Shown here: piece by piece, positions 1 through 7,221 of the stretch
Layout of the letters: every line of letters starts with the position of its first letter
Numbering within the stretch: the stretch's first letter is position 1
NCBI GenBank assembly: GCA_944320815.1
Contig: CALUIZ010000004.1
Coordinates: 1-64,000 of the forward strand
Source: an uncultured Phocaeicola sp.
GTDB taxonomy: Bacteria; Bacteroidota; Bacteroidia; Bacteroidales; Bacteroidaceae
DNA: 64,000 nucleotides
Direction: 5' to 3'
Notes under the pieces: model-generated
What the model was told of the DNA's origin: nothing
The model's database searches: none
Seen by the model: the letters and a program-made list of their open reading frames with translations, nothing else
Position numbers and translations under genes: made by a program

Positions 1-357
1 ACTCCGGGACTGGGTTCGAAGGCTGCCGACTGGTTCAAGAAGGGCGGAAAGGGTGATATCACCGGAAAGAATCCGGGGAAATCTCCGCTGGCGGTGACGA
101 AGGACGGAGGGGAGATTGACGCCATCACGGCATCGACCATCACTTCACGCGCTTTTCTGCAGGCGGTGAACAATGCCTATTCGGTATATATGAAGCAGGG
201 AGTGGACGCTTCGAGCGGCGCGTCGCGGCAGACGGAAGCTTCGGCGGAAACGGAAGACGGAGAAAATGTGGCCGGAGTGGATTCGGCGAGCGGGGCGACT
301 CTGCACGCACAGCCTGCGGATGGGGAAGACGACGGACAGAAAGGAGGTGACTTATGA
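1..357 (+). CDS. rnfG: RnfG, electron transport complex subunit G (5' partial)
   Basis: C-terminal part of the FMN-carrying subunit of the Rnf complex, a membrane enzyme that couples ferredoxin:NAD+ electron transfer to ion pumping. The frame is open from base 1, so the true start lies outside the window. Visible are a TPGLG segment at bases 1-15 and the flavin-attachment region DAITAST (bases 118-138), where a Thr would normally hold FMN by a phosphoester bond. After the domain there is an unusual acidic, Ser/Ala/Gly-rich tail of about 55 residues with two further motifs, DASSGAS (205-225) and DSASGAT (280-300), that fit the flavinylation consensus. The stop overlaps the rnfE start (ATGA), so the two are translationally coupled. 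Identity rests on the motif plus rnfE and rnfA following directly. Confidence 0.9.
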   Translation, partial: TPGLGSKAADWFKKGGKGDITGKNPGKSPLAVTKDGGEIDAITASTITSRAFLQAVNNAYSVYMKQGVDASSGASRQTEASAETEDGENVAGVDSASGATLHAQPADGEDDGQKGGDL

Positions 358-938
358 ATAATCTGAAAGTATTGCTTAACGGGATTGTCAAGGAAAATCC
401 CACATTCGTGCTGCTGCTGGGCATGTGTCCCACGCTGGGTACGACCTCGTCGGCACTCAACGGAATGGGTATGGGGCTGGCCACCATGTTTGTGCTTATC
501 TGCTCGAACGTGGTGATATCCGCCATCAAGAATCTGGTGCCCGACATGGTGCGTATCCCTATCTTTGTGGTGGTGATTGCCACTTTCGTGACAGTGCTGC
601 AGATGGTGATGCAGGCTTATGTGCCTGCGTTGTATGCCACTCTGGGACTGTTCATTCCGCTGATTGTGGTGAACTGTATCCTGCTTGGGCGCGCGGAGGC
701 CTTTGCCTGCAAGAACGGGCCGGTGGCCTCTTTCTTCGACGGTCTGGGAATCGGGCTGGGATTCACCATCGCCCTGACTCTTCTTGGATCCGTGCGCGAG
801 TTTCTCGGCACGGGGAAAGTGTTCGGTCTGGCAATCGTTCCGGAGAACTACGGTATGCTGATATTCGTGCTGGCTCCCGGAGCGTTCATCGCGCTGGGCT
901 ATCTGATAGCGATTGTGAACCGCTTGAGAAAAGCATAA
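354..938 (+). CDS. rnfE: RnfE, electron transport complex subunit E
   Basis: Integral membrane subunit (194 aa, about six hydrophobic helices) of the Rnf complex in the cytoplasmic membrane. The N-terminal NGIVKENPTFVLLLGMCPTL and the central LIVVNCILLGRAEAFA segments are typical of the RnfA/D/E membrane family; length is close to the usual 195-230 aa. The ATG overlaps the rnfG stop by 4 bp and is preceded by a strong Shine-Dalgarno (GGAGGT), which decides the start. RnfE and RnfA are distant homologues that insert with opposite topology and form the transmembrane route for electrons. Confidence 0.95.
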   Translation: MNNLKVLLNGIVKENPTFVLLLGMCPTLGTTSSALNGMGMGLATMFVLICSNVVISAIKNLVPDMVRIPIFVVVIATFVTVLQMVMQAYVPALYATLGLFIPLIVVNCILLGRAEAFACKNGPVASFFDGLGIGLGFTIALTLLGSVREFLGTGKVFGLAIVPENYGMLIFVLAPGAFIALGYLIAIVNRLRKA

Positions 939-956
939 ACTTAAAAAAATGACATT

Positions 957-1559
957 ATGGAATACGTATTGATATTCATCACGGCGATATTTGTAAACAA
1001 CATCGTCCTTTCGCAGTTCCTTGGCATCTGTCCTTTCCTCGGGGTGTCGAAGAAGGTGGAGACGGCCATGGGGATGGGAGTGGCGGTGGCGTTCGTGCTC
1101 ACGCTCTCTACAATCGTGACTTATGTGATACAGAAATTCGTGCTTGACCCCTTCGGACTTGCCTATATGCAGACCATCGCGTTCATTCTGGTCATCGCGG
1201 CTCTGGTGCAGATGGTGGAAATCATCCTGAAGAAGGTTTCGCCGGCCCTGTATCAGGCATTGGGCGTGTTTCTCCCGCTGATTACGACCAACTGCTGCAT
1301 TCTGGGTGTGGCCATCCTTGTTATCCAGAAGGATTTTGATTTGCTGACCGGAGTGGTCTATGCCTTTTCCACGGCACTGGGCTTCGCGCTGGCACTGGTC
1401 GTGTTTGCGGGAATCCGCGAACAGCTCAGTATGGTGAACATACCGAAAGGCATGCAGGGAATGTCCATCGCACTGATTACCGCCGGCCTGCTGGCTATGG
1501 CCTTCATGGGATTCTCCGGAGTGGACAAGGGACTGGCCGCACTGTTCGGAGTGGGCTGA
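957..1559 (+). CDS. rnfA: RnfA, electron transport complex subunit A
   Basis: Integral membrane Rnf subunit (200 aa). It begins with the hallmark NNIVLSQFLGICPFLG segment and carries the internal homologue of the RnfE motif (LITTNCCILGVAILV). It starts 18 bp after rnfE and is the last gene of the operon: a strong hairpin with a T-run follows within 40 bp. The order G-E-A matches the Bacteroides rnfBCDGEA arrangement, so B, C and D should lie just upstream of the window. Confidence 0.95.
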   Translation: MEYVLIFITAIFVNNIVLSQFLGICPFLGVSKKVETAMGMGVAVAFVLTLSTIVTYVIQKFVLDPFGLAYMQTIAFILVIAALVQMVEIILKKVSPALYQALGVFLPLITTNCCILGVAILVIQKDFDLLTGVVYAFSTALGFALALVVFAGIREQLSMVNIPKGMQGMSIALITAGLLAMAFMGFSGVDKGLAALFGVG

Positions 1560-1580
1560 GCTTTGTTCGGGTTGTGATAC

Positions 1581-1690
1581 CCTGTTGTTCTTGGGAAAAT
1601 ATCCCGTCATTCTTCATCGGATGACGGGATATTTTTTTATTCTTCCGCATAGACGGAAGATATATTCTGCAGACGGGAATATTTGGCCGC
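1581..1690. repeat. 22-bp tandem repeat family, site 1
   Basis: Degenerate copies of the dispersed intergenic unit: CCTGTTGTTCTTGGGAA (1581-1597), then TTCCGCATAGACGGAA (1643-1658) and TTCTGCAGACGGGAA (1665-1679). Each has the TTC...GAA dyad of the family. One unit is merged into the rnfA terminator hairpin. Confidence 0.55.
1598..1640 (+). terminator. Rho-independent terminator after rnfA
   Basis: Perfect 13-bp inverted repeat AATATCCCGTCAT / ATGACGGGATATT (1598-1610, 1621-1633) with a 10-nt loop, followed by a T-run. It lies 38 bp downstream of the rnfA stop. Confidence 0.9.
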
Positions 1691-1741
1691 CGTTTTTACT
1701 TTTTTTATTTATACATGGCGCGTTTTCTCAGTTTTTTTCCT

Positions 1742-1749
1742 TATATTTG
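1742..1749 (+). promoter_or_regulatory. Bacteroides-type -7 element for galE
   Basis: TATATTTG matches TAnnTTTG, 54 bp upstream of the galE ATG. No clear TTTG is present at the expected -33 spacing, so this is a partial match. Confidence 0.5.
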
Positions 1750-1803
1750 CTATATGTTATAAAACTTCATGAATAGGATAAATTTAAGAAAGAGCTTTGT
1801 GTT

Positions 1804-2838
1804 ATGAAAAAAAGAATTCTTGTGACAGGAGGAACCGGATATATCGGTTCGCATACGGTAGTTGAGTTGCAGAACAGTGGCTATGAAGTGGTCATTGTGG
1901 ATAATCTTTCCAATTCACGCGCGGATGTGGTGGACAGCATCGAGCAGATCACGGGCATCCGTCCGGCATTTGAAAAGGTGGATTGTCTGGACTATGAAGG
2001 CATGGACGGTGTGTTCGCCAAATATCCGGGCATTGAGGGGATTATCCATTTCGCTGCAAGCAAGGCCGTGGGCGAATCGGTCCAGAAACCTTTGCTGTAT
2101 TACCGCAATAACCTGGTGTCACTGATCAACGTGCTGGAATTGATGCCGAAGCATGGCGTGAAGGGAATCATCTTCTCTTCTTCATGTACGGTCTACGGAC
2201 AGCCGGACAAACTGCCCGTGACGGAAGAAGCTCCGATCAAGAAAGCGGAATCTCCTTACGGAAACACGAAGCAGATCAACGAGGAAATCATCCGTGACAC
2301 GGTGGCTTCCGGTTCGCCGATACATGCCATCATGCTCCGCTATTTCAACCCGATAGGTGCGCATCCTACGGCACTGATCGGTGAGTTGCCCAACGGGGTT
2401 CCGCAGAACCTGATTCCGTATCTTACCCAGACGGCGATGGGCATCCGCGAGAAACTGAGCGTGTTCGGTGATGACTATGACACTCCCGACGGCTCCTGCA
2501 TCCGCGACTATATCTATGTGGTCGACTTGGCGAAAGCGCATGTAATCGCGATGAACCGCATTCTTGAGGACAAGCAGAAAGACAAGGTGGAAGTGTTCAA
2601 CGTGGGTACGGGACGCGGAGTTTCCGTGCTCGAGCTGATCAACAAGTTTGAAGAGGCTACGGGCGTGAAACTGAACTATCAGATTACGGACCGCCGTGCA
2701 GGTGACATCGTGAAGGTTTGGGCCGACCCGGCATATGCCAACACGGAACTGGGCTGGAAGGCCGAAGCGACGCTGGAAGATACGCTGCGTTCCGCATGGA
2801 AGTGGCAGGTGCATCTGCGTGAAAAAGGAATCATGTAA
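1804..2838 (+). CDS. galE: UDP-glucose 4-epimerase GalE
   Basis: Interconverts UDP-glucose and UDP-galactose in the Leloir pathway and supplies UDP-galactose for surface glycans. 344 aa, the usual length. The NAD-binding TGGTGYIGSHT is at residues 8-18, the catalytic Ser cluster SSSCTVYG near 125, and the extended-SDR Y152-x3-K156 pair in PYGNTK. The RYFNPIGAHP segment is characteristic of the 4-epimerase subgroup. It appears monocistronic, between the rnfA terminator and a terminator at 3021-3060. Confidence 0.95.
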   Translation: MKKRILVTGGTGYIGSHTVVELQNSGYEVVIVDNLSNSRADVVDSIEQITGIRPAFEKVDCLDYEGMDGVFAKYPGIEGIIHFAASKAVGESVQKPLLYYRNNLVSLINVLELMPKHGVKGIIFSSSCTVYGQPDKLPVTEEAPIKKAESPYGNTKQINEEIIRDTVASGSPIHAIMLRYFNPIGAHPTALIGELPNGVPQNLIPYLTQTAMGIREKLSVFGDDYDTPDGSCIRDYIYVVDLAKAHVIAMNRILEDKQKDKVEVFNVGTGRGVSVLELINKFEEATGVKLNYQITDRRAGDIVKVWADPAYANTELGWKAEATLEDTLRSAWKWQVHLREKGIM

Positions 2839-3020
2839 ATTCTGAGATATTTATTTATTGGTGAACATAAGACGTGATTTTTACGTTTTATGGATGCGGC
2901 GCACCTGGACACGTTGTGGGTATGTGAATATACATAGGGTGTCATCTGTTTTTCAGAAGAGGACGGAGGGTGCGCGCGCACAGTAGTTTTGTCGTGTTTT
3001 ATTTTGTGTTTGTGTTGTGG
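2839..3020. other. Non-coding stretch downstream of galE
   Basis: No open frame with coding character. The only feature seen is TAGTTTTG at 2984-2991, which fits the -7 consensus and would start a transcript of roughly 60 nt ending at the 3021-3060 terminator. No good -33 element was found, so the stretch may simply be the galE 3' untranslated region. Confidence 0.3.
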
Positions 3021-3060
3021 CTGTCCTCCGACGCGAGTCGGGGGACAGTTCTTTTTCTTC
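3021..3060 (+). terminator. Rho-independent terminator
   Basis: CTGTCCTCCGAC / GTCGGGGGACAG (3021-3032, 3037-3048) with a four-base loop and one G:U pair, followed by TTCTTTTTCTT. It lies 180 bp after galE and would end galE or a short RNA. Confidence 0.8.
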
Positions 3061-3202
3061 CGTTACTGTTTGATTCTCATACATTTGTATTTTATGTCAT
3101 GAAAATGCAATTTGTTCACCTCTGAAGTGTTTTTAAATGTTAAATAACGGCTTCCAGAAATCATTTTATGGTTTTGTCCACTCATAATCAGGATTTTTGT
3201 TT

Positions 3203-3210
3203 TAATTTTG
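3203..3210 (+). promoter_or_regulatory. Bacteroides-type -7 element for the small peptide/lipoprotein pair
   Basis: TAATTTTG matches TAnnTTTG, 43 bp upstream of the 3254 ATG. The nearest upstream TTTTG (3172-3176) is spaced 26 bp, a little long. Confidence 0.45.
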
Positions 3211-3253
3211 CCGCTGAATCTCAGGTGCTAATATATTTTAATGTTATATTATT

Positions 3254-3466
3254 ATGAAAATGAAGATTGTGAATGAAAGTGGAAAATCTGTTTATGAAAA
3301 ACCGCAGATAGGCATTGTGAATCTGGAAATGGGAGAATGTGTATGTAATTCTCTTGATGTAAGTGGAAACGTAAGTGCTCCTGCAGGTTTTGGAAATCCC
3401 TCTCTTAATGTGCACTCAAAGCCGACAGATTCAGATCGATGGGGTGATTGGCCTGCAGGTGAATGA
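3254..3466 (+). CDS. Small 70-aa protein of unknown function, upstream of lipoprotein gene
   Basis: Not recognised by function. The 70 residues split into a charged N-terminal third with a YEKPQIGIV segment, a short hydrophobic stretch ending in GECVCNSLDV, and a Gly/Ser/Pro/Asp-rich tail ending DRWGDWPAGE. There is no classical signal peptide. A conserved leader followed by a variable, low-complexity, Trp-containing tail resembles the many short ORFs that precede surface-lipoprotein or fimbrillin-like genes in Bacteroidales, and could equally suit a precursor peptide. It lies 44 bp upstream of the lipoprotein gene in the same AT-rich patch, so co-transcription is likely. The product assignment is inference. 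Confidence 0.65.
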   Translation: MKMKIVNESGKSVYEKPQIGIVNLEMGECVCNSLDVSGNVSAPAGFGNPSLNVHSKPTDSDRWGDWPAGE

Positions 3467-3510
3467 TAGGCTTTAAGTCTGATTTTGTTTATAATTAAAA
3501 TGCTGAAGGG

Positions 3511-4794
3511 ATGAATAAATTGATTTATAATGTGATAGGTTGTGCCTTGTTTGGTGCATCAATATTAATGGTGTCTTGTTCTGATGCGGAAGACATAAAG
3601 TTACCGGAAGAAGAACTGACTAATTCTGATGAATTTGTAGTTACGGTTAAAACCGAAACACAGGATAACTCTTCGAGAGCGACAGCTCAAGGAATTGGAT
3701 TTACAGGTTTTGACCCGACTGAAATATATCTTCATTCTTTTTCAAGTGAAAAAGATGGATATGTGACGCTGGCAATCGATAAGAATGGGGGAAATAATTC
3801 TTTTTCTTATCGTATGAGAATTAATGAGGATGATTCTTATGTTATTTCTGGCGATGTGGATAAGGCAATTGATGATTCTTCCAATAAATTAGAGTTTGGA
3901 GCAGGTGAAAAAGTTTATTTTTCGTCGTGGAAAGAAAATGTTTGGGAATGTCAACGTCCAACCGGTGAAAAACCTAAAAATATTACTTTCTCTCATTTTG
4001 ACGATACGTCTTATCCTCTTATGTGGATACAAGACAGAACTAAGGAAGGAAATTGGAGAGAGATTTTCCGTTCTAACATGGAATTTGGTAGAGCCCAATT
4101 GGAAGGTATGACGACATTGGCGATGGATCGTATTGTCGGAGGATATCGCGTTTTGGTTATATTTACGGATTTTGAGAATGCCAATCATACGGGGGAAACC
4201 ACATCATATGAGATTGATGGCAATGAGTGGGAAAGTTTGTTAGGAACGGAAGTGAGTGATTGGTCTGCGAAAATATATCTGGGAAAATTCCCGTTGGAAT
4301 ATGATTTGAGAAATAATGCATTGCCAGCAGGAGATAAAAATTATGGATATTATGTCTCATCAAAAGATGAATATAAGACCTTTAACCAGACTAGTTGGGT
4401 TGAAGGCGGTGGCGGTGAAGGAGAGGAAGTTACCGGAGGTGCATCATATTATGGTTTTGGGACTTCAACAGATGCCGAATATTTATGTACTCCTGTTATA
4501 AATGGTGAGACGGACAATCTTTTGGATGTTTATATACTCTTCACCTATAAGAATAACGGAAATCCGATTACAAAGATTTATCATGAAACAAGTTATGGAT
4601 CAGATGTTTATCCTGAACAGAATTATATTCATTATTTGATTTCAGTTTTTGATGTGCGTGATTTGAAAAATATATTTGGTCTTGGTGATACTGCATCAAG
4701 TAATTATTCACGTTCATCAAAACCGACTCGTACAATAAATGGATATGAAGTGATAGATATCAAGCCGAGAGAAGTGATTTGTATCGGAGGATAA
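3511..4794 (+). CDS. Surface lipoprotein, possibly fimbrillin-like
   Basis: 427 aa with a lipoprotein signal: hydrophobic stretch then SILMVSC, giving Cys23 as the predicted acylated residue, followed by acidic residues. The mature part is beta-rich in appearance, with alternating hydrophobic and polar residues, and contains a segment SSRATAQGIGFTGF like the linker after the signal in Mfa/FimA-type fimbrillins, and RIVGGYRVLVIFTDF in mid-protein. A fimbrillin-like or adhesin role is a guess. The region is clearly AT-richer than galE or the MATE gene on either side, which suggests horizontal acquisition. A strong terminator follows the stop. Confidence 0.7.
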   Translation: MNKLIYNVIGCALFGASILMVSCSDAEDIKLPEEELTNSDEFVVTVKTETQDNSSRATAQGIGFTGFDPTEIYLHSFSSEKDGYVTLAIDKNGGNNSFSYRMRINEDDSYVISGDVDKAIDDSSNKLEFGAGEKVYFSSWKENVWECQRPTGEKPKNITFSHFDDTSYPLMWIQDRTKEGNWREIFRSNMEFGRAQLEGMTTLAMDRIVGGYRVLVIFTDFENANHTGETTSYEIDGNEWESLLGTEVSDWSAKIYLGKFPLEYDLRNNALPAGDKNYGYYVSSKDEYKTFNQTSWVEGGGGEGEEVTGGASYYGFGTSTDAEYLCTPVINGETDNLLDVYILFTYKNNGNPITKIYHETSYGSDVYPEQNYIHYLISVFDVRDLKNIFGLGDTASSNYSRSSKPTRTINGYEVIDIKPREVICIGG

Positions 4795-4815
4795 TTTTTA
4801 ACAGAATAATGCGAA

Positions 4816-4854
4816 GGAGGAGCATCGCCAAATGTGGCGGTGCTCCTTTTTCTT
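4816..4854 (+). terminator. Rho-independent terminator after lipoprotein gene
   Basis: AGGAGCATCGCCA / TGGCGGTGCTCCT (4818-4830, 4835-4847) with a four-base loop and one G:U pair, followed by TTTTTCTT. Confidence 0.9.
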
Positions 4855-4958
4855 GATATAAAGCAAGAAAAGGGTCCGAATGTTGATTTATTATTTTTCG
4901 TTCTCCGTCATTTCGTCGTTTTGCTGTAATTTCGCACGATTTTACAGACGCAAACTTT

Positions 4959-6323
4959 ATGGCACAGACAACGAAGGAGATGACGTCGGGACCAAGCCTG
5001 CCGTTGATTCTTAACTTTACTTTCCCTTTGCTGATGGGAAATCTGTTGCAGCAGACCTATTCGCTGGCCGATGCTGCTATTGTAGGGAAGTTCTTGGGTA
5101 TAAACGCATTGGCTTCGGTGGGAGCCAGCACTTCGGTGGTTTTTCTGATTCTGGGATTCTGTAACGGCTGTTGTGGAGGCTTCGGTATCCCTGTGGCACA
5201 GAAGTTTGGAGCCCGCGACTATGTGACTCTCCGTCGTTACGTGTCGGTCAGTCTGAAGCTGGCCGCCGTCATGTCGGTAGGAATAGCCCTCGTCACCAGT
5301 CTGTTGTGCGCTTTTATCCTGCGTTCCATGCAGACCCCCGACAACATTTTTGACGGTGCTTATTCCTATCTGCTCATCACCTTCATCGGCATTCCCTGCA
5401 CCTTTTTCTACAACCTTCTGTCGAGCATCATCCGTGCGCTGGGCGACAGTAAGACACCGTTCTGGTTCCTGTTGTTTTCAGCCGTGCTGAACATCCTCCT
5501 CGATCTTTTCTGCATTCTGGTATTGCAGTGGGGAGTGTCCGGAGCCGCCATCGCTACGGTCTTTTCGCAGGGAGTGTCCGCCCTTCTGTGCTATTTTTAT
5601 ATGTACCGCAAGTTTGAAGTGCTGAGAACCGAGCCTTCCGACCGTCGCTTCCGGCCCGAACTGGCCAGACAACTGCTCGGTATCGGTGTGCCTATGGGAC
5701 TTCAGTTTTCGATTACGGCCATTGGCAGCATTATGCTTCAGAGTGCGAACAATTCCCTGGGAACGGCCTGTGTGGCAGCCTTTACCGCCGCCATGCGAAT
5801 CAAGATGTTCGTGATGTGTCCGCTTGACAGTCTCGGGATGGCCATGGCCACCTACTCCGGCCAGAATTACGGAGCCGGAAAGCCCGACCGTATCTGGACC
5901 GGCATCAAGTCGGCCACATGGATGATGGTGGCCTATTCACTGGCGGTGGCTGCCCTTATCTGGCTGGGGGCAGAGAGGTTCGCCCTGCTTTTCATCGCTC
6001 CGGACGAGACCGAAATCATAGCCGATACGGCACTGTTTCTGCATATCAACACCTCGTTCTTCATCCTGTTAGGCTCGTTGAGCATCTTCCGTTATTCCAT
6101 TCAGGGAGCCGGTTACACGAAACTCGCCATGTTTTCAGGCGTGTCGGAGATGGTGGCGCGTGTGTTTGTCAGCCTCGTTGTCGTTCCCGTCTGGGGCTTC
6201 TGGGGAGTCTGTTTCGGCGATCCTACCGCCTGGCTTTTCGCCAATCTGTTCCTGATTCCGGCATTCATTTATGTCTACCGCCGTCTTCACGCCATTGTCT
6301 CAAGAGAACGTGCCGCCGCATAG
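4959..6323 (+). CDS. MATE family multidrug/Na+ efflux transporter
   Basis: 454-residue inner-membrane antiporter with about 12 hydrophobic helices in two homologous halves, the standard MATE size. It opens with SLPLILNFTFPLLMGNLLQQ and has the LADAAIVGKFLG loop after helix 1, both typical of bacterial MATE proteins of the NorM/DinF superfamily. Such proteins export cationic drugs or metabolites using Na+ or H+ gradients; the substrate cannot be told from the sequence. A weak -7 match (TAATTTCG near 4927) precedes it. It converges with the SDR gene, only 8 bp between stops. Confidence 0.9.
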   Translation: MAQTTKEMTSGPSLPLILNFTFPLLMGNLLQQTYSLADAAIVGKFLGINALASVGASTSVVFLILGFCNGCCGGFGIPVAQKFGARDYVTLRRYVSVSLKLAAVMSVGIALVTSLLCAFILRSMQTPDNIFDGAYSYLLITFIGIPCTFFYNLLSSIIRALGDSKTPFWFLLFSAVLNILLDLFCILVLQWGVSGAAIATVFSQGVSALLCYFYMYRKFEVLRTEPSDRRFRPELARQLLGIGVPMGLQFSITAIGSIMLQSANNSLGTACVAAFTAAMRIKMFVMCPLDSLGMAMATYSGQNYGAGKPDRIWTGIKSATWMMVAYSLAVAALIWLGAERFALLFIAPDETEIIADTALFLHINTSFFILLGSLSIFRYSIQGAGYTKLAMFSGVSEMVARVFVSLVVVPVWGFWGVCFGDPTAWLFANLFLIPAFIYVYRRLHAIVSRERAAA

Positions 6324-6331
6324 ACCGTGTG

Positions 6332-7075
6332 TCAGTTGCGGATGGGAAGCCGTTTCCAGATACAGCGCGGAATCATCCTCCAGAAGAAGACCAGTGCCCC
6401 GTAACGCCAGTCGATGACAGCCACTCTTTTGTGCCGTCTGATGGCCGACACGATGCGTCGCGCCACCTTTTCAGGACTCATCAGCATCGGATAGCGTTTG
6501 CCGTCGTCCAGCAGGTCAGTGGCCACGAATCCCGGCCGGATATCCGTGAAGCGGATGCGGTGTTTCTTCAGGTGGGCAAGCTGTTCCAGACAGTCGATGT
6601 AGATGTTCTGGAAACGTTTGGTGGCTGAGTAAGCGGGAGCCGTTCCCAGTCCTTTTGTTCCGGCGATGGAACTGATGACGCAGATATGTCCTTTCCCCTT
6701 TTCGGCGAAATAGTGGAATGCCGTGTCCACCATCCGCACAAAGCCTTTCACGTTTGTGTCTATGGTATCCAGTTCGGTTTCCATGTTGAGTGCAGGGTTC
6801 TGATAGCCGATGCCTGCACATTGGATGAAAAGGTCCATGCCACCCAGTTCGCCGATGAGCTGGAGAAGTTCGTTCTCCGCATTCTCCTGGCAGATGTCAA
6901 TCCGGCGGATCACAATCTGGTTGGGCGATATGGCCTGTATTTCCTTCAGTTTCCCGATTCTCCGTCCGGCGATTCCCAGTTTCCATCCTTTCTTCAGTAG
7001 CCGCATGGCCGTTTCATATCCGATGCCGGAAGTCGCTCCTACGATGACGGCGCGTTTGTCTTGTGTTCGTTTCAT
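6332..7075 (-). CDS. Short-chain dehydrogenase/reductase
   Basis: Classical SDR of 247 aa. The NAD(P)-binding glycine motif GATSGIGYE is at residues 13-21, the structural CAG near 86-88, and the catalytic Ser135/136-Tyr149-x3-Lys153 set lies in SSIAG...AYSATK. The GRR after the second beta strand suggests NADP(H) preference. The C-terminal 30 residues are hydrophobic and basic, possibly a membrane-association segment. The substrate is unknown. It lies alone between a convergent MATE gene and a 22-bp repeat array. Confidence 0.9.
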   Translation of the reverse strand: MKRTQDKRAVIVGATSGIGYETAMRLLKKGWKLGIAGRRIGKLKEIQAISPNQIVIRRIDICQENAENELLQLIGELGGMDLFIQCAGIGYQNPALNMETELDTIDTNVKGFVRMVDTAFHYFAEKGKGHICVISSIAGTKGLGTAPAYSATKRFQNIYIDCLEQLAHLKKHRIRFTDIRPGFVATDLLDDGKRYPMLMSPEKVARRIVSAIRRHKRVAVIDWRYGALVFFWRMIPRCIWKRLPIRN

Positions 7076-7111
7076 GGTATATAAGTCATTTTCTGTAAAG
7101 CTCCGTAGTCA

Positions 7112-7205
7112 TCCGCCTGTTCTGTTGGAAATACCCCGTTGTTCCGGCCGGAATAGCCCGTTGTTCTTGCGCGAAAATTCCGGGATTTTTCTTGTGTGAA
7201 AAGGC
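7112..7205. repeat. 22-bp tandem repeat family, site 2 (clearest copy)
   Basis: Units with the TTC cores starting at 7120, 7142 and 7164, exactly 22 bp apart, plus a degenerate fourth near 7189. Dyads: TTCTGTTGGAA, TTCCGGCCGGAA, TTCTTGCGCGAA, joined by CCCCGTTG and CCCGTTG. It lies between the SDR gene start and the helicase gene end, both minus strand. Confidence 0.75.
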
Positions 7206-7221
7206 AGGATGGATGCGGGCG

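Noticed and set aside
177..1610. Long open frame (477 codons) on the minus strand across the rnf genes
   Set aside because: It is antisense to rnfG, rnfE and rnfA, is His/Gln/Arg-rich without any domain, and reflects GC skew at codon positions.
7112..7205. Short tandem units as a CRISPR array
   Set aside because: Period is only 22 bp, the units have no constant repeat with unique spacers, and no cas genes are nearby.
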